Assembly: GCA_025927545.1 (NCBI GenBank)
Contig: JAICLE010000022.1
Span: 1 to 40,247, forward strand
DNA from: Gemmatimonadales bacterium
GTDB lineage: Bacteria; Gemmatimonadota; Gemmatimonadetes; Gemmatimonadales; GWC2-71-9
DNA: 40,247 bases
Direction of reading: 5' to 3'
A program made the position numbers and the translations under genes. Positions 34,595 through 40,247 of the stretch are shown piece after piece. Positions within the stretch are counted from its first letter, which is position 1. The number at the start of each line of letters is the position of its first letter. The notes beneath the pieces were generated by a model. It had not been told where the DNA came from. It searched no databases and saw only the letters and a program-made list of their open reading frames with translations.

Positions 34595-35358
34595 TCGGGT
34601 CGCGGCATCCCGAGGTAGGCCACCATCCGTCCGTCCGTCCCACCGGATGCCCGGTGACTATAAAAAGAAGGGCGGTCATGCGCGCTGCACCAGCCGGAGA
34701 CGGTGACCGCCCCGACCCCGAGGGCCCCGGCTCGCGCGGCGAGGTGCGCCCGCAGATCCAGGTGCCAAGGGCCGGGCCCGTCGGATGGCAGCCCGCAGCC
34801 GGCCAGGACCTCGGCGCCGACTTCGTAGCAGGCCCCGCAGATGCCGACTCCGCAGTGCAGCAGCACGTCCCCGGCCGCCGCGCCGGTGACGGTGAGCAAC
34901 TGCTCCAGCCCGACATCCAGAATCCCGCCGGCGGTGCCGCGCCAGCCGGCGTGCAGCAGCGCGACCCCGCGCCCTGGAACGACCAGGTAGACCGGGATGC
35001 AGTCGGCCACGGTGACGGTCAGCAGCACTCCGGGGCTGGTGGTGACCCACCCGTCCACACCCTCGTGCTGGATCCAACCGTGCCCCGGTCCGGCGGTCGC
35101 GACCACGGTGCCGTGCACCTGGTTCCCAAGGACGACGGAGTCGAAGCCGGGGAAGCCGTGACGGAAGTCGCGCCAGCGGCTCATCACCTCGCCGACGGGC
35201 GCCGCGCTCCAGAGGCCGAGATCGAAGCCGCGGCCGGAGCCGCCGCCCCGGCCGGTGATCCCGGCGGTGACGCCGTGGCGGACACGCCAGTCGGGGAGCT
35301 CGAACAGCGGGAGCGGGTCGGGCAAGGGGAGCTCGCGAAGCGTCGTGGCCAGCCGCAC
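34591..35358 (-). CDS. pgeF: Peptidoglycan editing factor PgeF (multicopper polyphenol oxidase/laccase domain)
   Basis: The 255-residue protein of the YfiH/DUF152 family shows LGNQVHGTVV, then GVDGWVTTSPGVLLTVTVADCIPVYLV, with the metal-site Cys and His residues in ADCIPV, HAGWRGTAGGIL and GVGICGACYEVG. YfiH/PgeF removes wrongly incorporated L-Ser-containing muropeptide precursors in E. coli; other members are purine nucleoside-active. Its position after murA suits the peptidoglycan role. GTG at 35356-35358 follows the murA stop directly. Confidence 0.9.
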   Translation of the reverse strand: MRLATTLRELPLPDPLPLFELPDWRVRHGVTAGITGRGGGSGRGFDLGLWSAAPVGEVMSRWRDFRHGFPGFDSVVLGNQVHGTVVATAGPGHGWIQHEGVDGWVTTSPGVLLTVTVADCIPVYLVVPGRGVALLHAGWRGTAGGILDVGLEQLLTVTGAAAGDVLLHCGVGICGACYEVGAEVLAGCGLPSDGPGPWHLDLRAHLAARAGALGVGAVTVSGWCSAHDRPSFYSHRASGGTDGRMVAYLGMPRPD

Positions 35359-36651
35359 TCAGTCATCCGCCCGCTCGATATCGGCGCCCAGGGCCCGGAG
35401 CCGCTCGTCGATCCGCTCGTAGCCGCGCTCGATCTGGCCCACGTTGTGAATGATGCTCGAGCCTTCGGCGGCGAGCGCCGCCAGCAGCATCGCCATGCCG
35501 GCCCGGATGTCGGGCGACTCGACGGTGCCGCCCTTGAGGGGCGAGGGGCCCGAGATCACCGCGCGATGCGGGTCGCAGAGCACGATGCGCGCGCCCATGC
35601 CGATGAGCTTGTCCACGAAGAAGAGGCGCGATTCGAACATCTTCTCGAACACCAGGAGCATGCCCGAGCACTGCGTGGCCGTGACGATGGTGGTGGACAT
35701 GACATCGGCGGGGAACGCGGGCCAGGGCCCGTCTTCCAGCTTGGGCACGTGGCCGCCCAGATCGGGGCGAATCCGTCGCTCCTGTCCCGCGTCCACGGTA
35801 AGCCGCTGGCCGTCGATCCGCGGCCGGATGCCCAGCCGCTCGAAGCCCAGCAGCGTGCTCCGTAGGTCCTCCGGACGCATCGGCTCGATGGTGATATCGC
35901 CGTTGGTGACGGCGGCCAGACCGATGAAGCTCCCGATCTCGATGTGATCCGGGCCGATTGCGTAGGCCGCGCCGGTGAGAGGCCGGCCGCCCTCGATGAC
36001 GTAGACGTTCGACCCGATGCCGTCGATCTGCGCGCCCATCGCCACCAGCGCGCGGGCCAGGTCCTGCACGTGCGGTTCACAGGCCGCGTTCCGCAGCACG
36101 GTGCGTCCCCGGGCCGCGACGGCTGCCATCAGAGCATTCTCGGTGCCGGTGACGCTCGGCTCATCCAGAAAAATGTCGGCCCCATGCAGGCCCCGTTTGG
36201 CCTCGAGCTCGTAGCGATCGCCCACGGTGACGGAGGCGCCGAGCTGCTCGAGGGCGAGGAAATGGGTGTCGACCCGACGCCGTCCGATGACGTCGCCGCC
36301 GGGGGGCGGCAGGGTGACGAGGCCGAACCGCGCGAGCAGCGGCCCGGCGAGGAGGATGGAGGCGCGGATGCGGGTGCACAGCTTCGGATCGAGCGCCTTG
36401 GGGCGCACCGGGCGTGCATCGACGCGGACCAGATTGGGTCCGGTCCACTCGACCGCGGCGCCGAGATCGGCGAGCAGTGCCAGCATGGTCTCGACATCCC
36501 GGATGCGGGGGATGTTGTCCAACTCCATCGGGCCGTCGGCGAGCAACGTGGCGGCGAGGATGGGCAGCGCGGCGTTCTTGTTGCCCGCGGGCCGGATCGA
36601 ACCACGCAGCGGACGCTGCCCGCGGACCAGATATCGTGGAGGCATGCGCAA
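35359..36651 (-). CDS. murA: UDP-N-acetylglucosamine 1-carboxyvinyltransferase with Asp in place of the active-site Cys
   Basis: The 430-residue enzyme commits UDP-GlcNAc to peptidoglycan by adding enolpyruvate from PEP. It has RPAGNKNAALPILAATLLA with the conserved Lys (K25), ENALMAAV, and CDPHRAVISGPSPLKGG near the C-terminus. The catalytic loop reads LPPPGGDVIGRRRVDTH. The residue equivalent to E. coli Cys115 is Asp120 (codon at 36292-36294). Enzymes with this Asp, as in mycobacteria and chlamydiae, work but are not alkylated by fosfomycin. The start is ATG 36651 or the second ATG six bases later. It heads the long minus-strand run, divergent from the 36788 gene. Confidence 0.96.
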   Translation of the reverse strand: MRMPPRYLVRGQRPLRGSIRPAGNKNAALPILAATLLADGPMELDNIPRIRDVETMLALLADLGAAVEWTGPNLVRVDARPVRPKALDPKLCTRIRASILLAGPLLARFGLVTLPPPGGDVIGRRRVDTHFLALEQLGASVTVGDRYELEAKRGLHGADIFLDEPSVTGTENALMAAVAARGRTVLRNAACEPHVQDLARALVAMGAQIDGIGSNVYVIEGGRPLTGAAYAIGPDHIEIGSFIGLAAVTNGDITIEPMRPEDLRSTLLGFERLGIRPRIDGQRLTVDAGQERRIRPDLGGHVPKLEDGPWPAFPADVMSTTIVTATQCSGMLLVFEKMFESRLFFVDKLIGMGARIVLCDPHRAVISGPSPLKGGTVESPDIRAGMAMLLAALAAEGSSIIHNVGQIERGYERIDERLRALGADIERADD

Positions 36652-36787
36652 AGCTGCCCGTGTCGGGGAAGCGCGTCAAGCGGATCGAGGGGGTTGCGAT
36701 GCACGTGGGACCGCGTTGTTTTACCCTTCGTACTCGCCGCTGCGCGTCAGGGCCGCCGGCACGCCGGGCCTTTTCGGGGAGGTCACC

Positions 36788-37276
36788 GTGGGATCGCACA
36801 CACTCGCACTGCTGCAGATCGTCGCCGACGCCGCCTGGGTCGGCCCGACGGTCGCCATTTCGCTGGCGGTCATCGCGCTGTCGATCCTGGCGGCCGCCAT
36901 CGCCGTGGCCATCGCCGCGCTCCGCCTCTCATCGCAGGCCAGGAAGATCAGCGGGCTGGTGGACGGACTGCAGGACGACGCCGCGCAGGCGCTCAAGGCG
37001 GTACGCCGCCTGACGGAACAAGGGCAGGATCTGATGGTGCTGGTGCGGCACGAGGCCGGGGCATTTGCCCAGACCAGCCGGCGGGTCCGGCGCAAGCTGG
37101 TACGGGGGGTGGATCGCGTGGAGCACAAGCTGGAGGACCTGGAGACACTGTACGACGTCGTCCATGGCGAAGTGGAGGACACCGCGCTCGACGTGGCGGC
37201 CACGCTCCGCTCCGTGCGGCGGGGGAACGGGATGCTTGGCCGGGTGCGGCGCGTCCTGGCGGCCGGGCGCGCATGA
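36788..37276 (+). CDS. DUF948-like membrane protein with coiled coil
   Basis: The 162-residue protein begins with a membrane helix (about residues 18-42, ISLAVIALSILAAAIAVAIA). A helical region with heptad pattern follows (residues 45-140), with repeated Val/Leu positions and many charged residues. This resembles DUF948 proteins of unknown function. The GTG at 36788 has an excellent GGGGAGG 5-6 bases upstream; longer readings into the divergent promoter region lack this. It overlaps the phospholipase C-like gene (ATGA), so the two are coupled. Confidence 0.75.
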   Translation: MGSHTLALLQIVADAAWVGPTVAISLAVIALSILAAAIAVAIAALRLSSQARKISGLVDGLQDDAAQALKAVRRLTEQGQDLMVLVRHEAGAFAQTSRRVRRKLVRGVDRVEHKLEDLETLYDVVHGEVEDTALDVAATLRSVRRGNGMLGRVRRVLAAGRA

Positions 37277-38241
37277 CGGCCGGACGCCTCGCGCTCGCCT
37301 TTGCGGGCGTGGGGCTGGTGCTGCTGGCCCTGCCTTCCGCCGCGCACGCGTGGACGCCCGGCACGCACATCTATCTCGGCGAGTCCGTGCTCTCGAGCCT
37401 GCCGCAGCTCCCCGCGACCGTGGCCGACCTGCTGCGGGCCTATCCGTTCGACTACCTCTACGGGAACATCGCGGCCGACTCGTCCATCGCGAAGCACTAC
37501 GCGCCGCTCGGCCGCCACTGCCACTACTGGCACGTGGGCCAGGAGATCCACGACCTGGCCGGCTCGGATGCGCTCCGGGCCTTCGGACTGGGATATCTCA
37601 GCCACCTCGCGGCCGACACCGTGGCGCACAACTACTTCGTCCCGCGCCAGCTCATGATCACGAGCAGCACGGCGGCGGTGGGACACTCGTACTGGGAGAC
37701 GCGGGTCGAGACCCACCTGGGCGACGCGTACGCGCGCTCGGCCCGCGACGTCATCCTGCTCAACCACGCCGATGCCGACGCGCACCTCGACCGGATCATC
37801 TCGCCCACGATCTTCAGCGTGCGCACGAACCGGCGCCTGTTCCGCGGGATGGTACGGCTCACCGAGAGCCCAAGCTGGCAGCGGGCCACACAGGTGGCCC
37901 GTGAATACAGCCGGTGGCCGCTCACCGACGCGGACGTCGAACGGCACCTCGGCCTGTCGTTCGACTACATGATGGCCTTCCTGGCGAGCACCGCGTCGCC
38001 TGCCCTGCAACTCGATCCCTCGGGCGAGCAACCGCTCAAGACCGCGAAGGAGCTGCGCCGGCGCGTGCTGCGCGATGTGGGCCGCCGCAACACGTCGCGG
38101 CTTGAGGGCGCGGCCGAGGAGCACTTCGGGCTGCCCGACCGGCCGCTCGATTTCTGGAGTCGCATCACGCAGCGGCTCCCCTGGGGCGCGCCGGAACGCG
38201 CGGCCCCCTCGCCGCAGGCGCTCGTGAGCAACGATCGCTGA
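37273..38241 (+). CDS. Secreted zinc-dependent phospholipase C-like protein
   Basis: The 322-residue protein has a signal peptide ending AHA, and the next residue is Trp27. In Bacillus phospholipase C the mature N-terminal Trp is itself a zinc ligand, and the other ligands follow in matching order: H32 (W-x4-H), D69, then HLAADTVAH (H111, D115, H119) and HSYWE (H138, E142). This strongly suggests the PF00882 zinc-dependent phospholipase C fold. Phospholipid or other phosphodiester hydrolysis in the periplasm or outside is inferred. A charged 100-residue C-terminal part has no motif I recognise. It is coupled to the DUF948-like gene. Confidence 0.85.
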   Translation: MTAGRLALAFAGVGLVLLALPSAAHAWTPGTHIYLGESVLSSLPQLPATVADLLRAYPFDYLYGNIAADSSIAKHYAPLGRHCHYWHVGQEIHDLAGSDALRAFGLGYLSHLAADTVAHNYFVPRQLMITSSTAAVGHSYWETRVETHLGDAYARSARDVILLNHADADAHLDRIISPTIFSVRTNRRLFRGMVRLTESPSWQRATQVAREYSRWPLTDADVERHLGLSFDYMMAFLASTASPALQLDPSGEQPLKTAKELRRRVLRDVGRRNTSRLEGAAEEHFGLPDRPLDFWSRITQRLPWGAPERAAPSPQALVSNDR

Positions 38242-38252
38242 ACGCCGACGCC

Positions 38253-38687
38253 GTGGTGCGCCGACTCGGACTGCGGCCTCACCCCGAGGGCGGGTTCTAC
38301 GGTGAGACGTTCCGCAGCCCACTCCGGCTCACTCTTCCCGACGGCCGGGTTCGTTCGGCATCCACCGCCATTCATTATGTCCTGCCGCCCGACGCCTGGA
38401 GCACGTGGCACCGGGTACACGCGGACGAGATCTGGCATCACTACGACGGCGCGCCGCTCAGGCTCCACCGATTGGGACTCGGTGAGGCACGGCTTGATCG
38501 AGAGACCCCGCAGGCCGTCGTGCCGGCGGGTATGTGGCAGGCAGCCGAGTCGCAGGGGGGCGCCGTGCTCTGCGGGTGTACGGTGGCGCCCGGCTTCGAG
38601 TTCGACGACTTCGAGCTGGGCGACGTCGAGGCGCTGGTGTCGCAGTTTCCCGGCGACCGCGAGCTCATTCGACGGCTGGCGCGCTGA
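38253..38687 (+). CDS. DUF985 cupin family protein
   Basis: The 144-residue protein matches the DUF985 (cupin_5) family: RLGLRPHPEGGFYGETFRS, STAIHYVLPPDAWSTWHRVHADEIWHHYDGAPL, then WQAAESQGGAVLCGCTVAPGFEFDDFEL. The function is unknown; a small-molecule or metal-binding beta-barrel is expected. The start is unclear: GTG 38253 leaves little of the usual N-terminal helix, and an in-frame CTG at 38238 would add it. It follows the phospholipase gene by 11 bases and converges on gatB, with 34 bases between. Confidence 0.87.
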   Translation: MVRRLGLRPHPEGGFYGETFRSPLRLTLPDGRVRSASTAIHYVLPPDAWSTWHRVHADEIWHHYDGAPLRLHRLGLGEARLDRETPQAVVPAGMWQAAESQGGAVLCGCTVAPGFEFDDFELGDVEALVSQFPGDRELIRRLAR

Positions 38688-38721
38688 GGTGAACGCGGGC
38701 GGCCCCCGTCAGCCCGCCTGC

Positions 38722-40143
38722 CTACCCGAGCTTTCCCTGCAGCACGGGCTGTACTCCTTTGGGATCCGCCTTGCCCTTGCTGCGCTTCATGACCTGTCCC
38801 ACGAAGAATCCCATCAGCTTGAGCTCGCCCCCCCGGTAGCGGGCCACCTCGGCTGGATGGGCCGCAAGGACCTCGTCCACCCAGCCGGCCAGCGCTTCCT
38901 GATCACTCACCTGTATCAGTCCCAACCGCTCCGCGACGTCGCGGGGCGGCTCGTGCGGGCTCCGCGCCAGCTCGGCGTAGACTCGCTTGGCGGCCTGGCG
39001 GCTCACCATGCCGTCGCGCACGAGGGTGACCAGCGCCGCCAGGCGCGACGCCTCCACCGGGAAGGCACCGGTCTCGTTGTAGCTCGTCATTACGTCGCCC
39101 ATGACCCAGTTGGCCGCGGTCTTGGGCTCGACGCCGGCCGTGACCAGAGACTCGTAGTACTCGGCCAGGGCAACTTCGCTGGTGAGCACCCGGGCGTCGT
39201 AGGCCGGGAGGCCGAAGGCCAATTCGAACCGGGCGCGGCGCGCGTCCGGCAGCTCGGGCAGCGCCAGTCGCTCGTCGGCGATCCACTCCGGCGCCAGCAC
39301 CAGGGGCGGCAGGTCCGGATCCGGGAAGTATCGGTAATCATGGCTCTCCTCCTTGGACCGGAGCGGGCGAACCTCTCCGCTCCCGGCATTGAAAAGGAGG
39401 GTGACCTGAGCCACGCGCTCGCCCCGCTCCACCAGACCGATCTGACGCTCGCGCTCGGCTTCGAGAGCGCGCTCGACATTGGCGAACGAGTTGAGGTTCT
39501 TCACCTCCGCCTTGGTCCCGAGCCCGGGTGCCCCAGGCCGCCGGATCGAAATGTTGGCGTCGACCCTGAGGCTCCCCTGCTCCATGCTGCAGTCGCTCAC
39601 GCCCGCGTACACCAGGATCTGGCGCAGGGTGACGAGGTACGCGCGCGCGTCGGCCGGCGTGCGCATATCCGGCTCGCTCACGATCTCGGCGAGGGGCGTT
39701 CCGGCGCGGTTCAGATCCACGGCCGTCTTGCCCGGGACTCGGTCGTGGATCAGCTTGCCGGCGTCCTCCTCCAGATGCAGCCGGGTGACACCGACCTCCA
39801 GTCGGCCGCGCCCGGGCGACTCGAACGCCACGCGTCCACCGGTGGCGAGCGGCCGGTCGAATTGCGAGATCTGATATCCCTTGGGGAGATCGGGATAGAA
39901 ATAGTTCTTCCGGGCGAACACGCTCACCGGGTGGACCGTGCAGCCGAGCGCGAGAGCCGCGCGGGTGCCGAGCCGGACGGCCTCGGCGTTCGGCACGGGG
40001 AGCGCGCCGGGAAGGCCCAGGCAGGTGGGGCACACGTTGGTGTTGGGCGGGTCGCCGAAGGTGGTGCGACAGGCGCAGAACATCTTGGTCCGCGTGGCGA
40101 GCTGGACGTGGACCTCGAGCCCGATCACGGTCTCCCACCCCAT
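38722..40143 (-). CDS. gatB: Asp-tRNA(Asn)/Glu-tRNA(Gln) amidotransferase subunit B
   Basis: The 473-residue subunit of GatCAB binds and phosphorylates the misacylated tRNA. Features are GWETVIGLEVHVQLATRTKMFCAC, the zinc-site pair CAC...CPTC (C23, C25, C38, C41), the FYPDLPKGYQISQFDRPLA segment, LRVDANISIRRPG, KNLNSFANVERAL, and the C-terminal YqeY-like helical domain ending VGQVMKRSKGKADP. The organism therefore makes Gln-tRNA and/or Asn-tRNA by the indirect route. The ATG overlaps the stop of an upstream gene at the window edge. Confidence 0.96.
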   Translation of the reverse strand: MGWETVIGLEVHVQLATRTKMFCACRTTFGDPPNTNVCPTCLGLPGALPVPNAEAVRLGTRAALALGCTVHPVSVFARKNYFYPDLPKGYQISQFDRPLATGGRVAFESPGRGRLEVGVTRLHLEEDAGKLIHDRVPGKTAVDLNRAGTPLAEIVSEPDMRTPADARAYLVTLRQILVYAGVSDCSMEQGSLRVDANISIRRPGAPGLGTKAEVKNLNSFANVERALEAERERQIGLVERGERVAQVTLLFNAGSGEVRPLRSKEESHDYRYFPDPDLPPLVLAPEWIADERLALPELPDARRARFELAFGLPAYDARVLTSEVALAEYYESLVTAGVEPKTAANWVMGDVMTSYNETGAFPVEASRLAALVTLVRDGMVSRQAAKRVYAELARSPHEPPRDVAERLGLIQVSDQEALAGWVDEVLAAHPAEVARYRGGELKLMGFFVGQVMKRSKGKADPKGVQPVLQGKLG

Positions 40144-40247
40144 CAGCGCACCTCCGCGTCGGGCGCCGGGGAGCGGTAGAGCGGCATCGCGGCGGCGAGC
40201 CGCCGCACGGCGGCGCAGAACAGCGCGATGAGCTGGGCCCCGCCCCG
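40143..40247 (-). CDS. 3' end of an unrecognised gene upstream of gatB (partial)
   Basis: The minus strand is open from the right window edge to a TGA (40145-40143) that overlaps the gatB ATG (TGATG), the usual coupling in this genome. The 34 visible residues include GAQLIALFCAAVRRLAAAMP. Position would suggest gatA, but the sequence does not look like the usual GatA C-terminus, so I leave it unnamed. Confidence 0.45.
   Translation of the reverse strand, partial: RGGAQLIALFCAAVRRLAAAMPLYRSPAPDAEVR

Noticed and set aside
35359..36651. murA as a decayed gene because the catalytic Cys is missing.
   Set aside because: The frame is full-length, all other motifs are intact, and Asp at this position is a known functional variant.
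36652..36787. Promoters in the gap between murA and the divergent DUF948-like gene.
   Set aside because: A TTGACG is present on the minus strand but no acceptable -10 follows at 16-18 bases; nothing convincing was found on the plus strand.

Overview
The window comes from a high-GC, didermic (Gram-negative-type) bacterium, most likely a member of the Gemmatimonadota. The first 283 bases are the complement of the 5' end of a 16S rRNA gene whose wording resembles Gemmatimonadota 16S as I remember it; no database search was possible. LPS and outer-membrane genes (heptose adenylyltransferase, LptE-like lipoprotein, LpxH-like hydrolase, porin, a BamA-type barrel) support two membranes. The region is ordinary chromosome: there are no insertion sequences, phage genes or CRISPR arrays.

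Layout. (1) 1-835: start of an rRNA operon on the minus strand, with a boxA-like element and two tandem sigma70-type promoters. (2) 836-5355: a pair of overlapping cation/proton antiporter-like genes, a DUF892 ferritin-like gene, a TM2-domain gene, a small secreted protein, tRNA-Arg(TCT) and tRNA-Pro(TGG), with strong hairpins between convergent units. (3) 5444-19359: fifteen minus-strand genes packed with start/stop overlaps. Read in transcription order they are a YbgC-like thioesterase, a secreted HEAT-repeat/cyclophilin fusion, a 971-residue peptidase/beta-propeller/outer-membrane-barrel fusion, two lipoproteins (LolB-like and LptE-like), a small membrane protein, a third antiporter, hldC, rph, rdgB, a ModE-type DNA-binding protein, a porin, and the tungstate transporter tupA-tupB-tupC. 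(4) 19415-20218: an LpxH-like hydrolase on the plus strand, whose 3' end overlaps the 3' end of murI. (5) 20172-36651: another long minus-strand run in transcription order murA, pgeF, rimP, nusA, ylxQ-like, infB, DUF503, rbfA, truB, ribF, secD, secF, tatD, fhs, ridA, selC (tRNA-Sec), a DUF5683 gene and murI. It combines the classical nusA-infB translation operon, Sec translocation, one-carbon metabolism and peptidoglycan precursor genes. (6) 36788-38687: plus-strand trio of a DUF948-like membrane/coiled-coil protein, a secreted zinc-dependent phospholipase C-like protein and a DUF985 cupin. (7) 38722-40247: gatB and the 3' end of an unrecognised gene on the minus strand.

The points that stand out are: MurA carries Asp instead of the catalytic-loop Cys, which predicts intrinsic fosfomycin resistance; a tRNA-Sec gene is embedded between protein genes next to formate-tetrahydrofolate ligase, while a tungstate uptake operon lies elsewhere in the window, together hinting at a selenium/tungsten formate dehydrogenase in the genome; an intrinsic terminator sits between a good promoter and the rimP start codon, an arrangement suited to attenuation of the nusA-infB operon; and there are two unusual multidomain envelope proteins. 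I found no clearly new multi-gene defence or mobile system. The fused envelope proteins and the porin/ModE-HTH version of the tungstate operon are the best candidates for undescribed biology.
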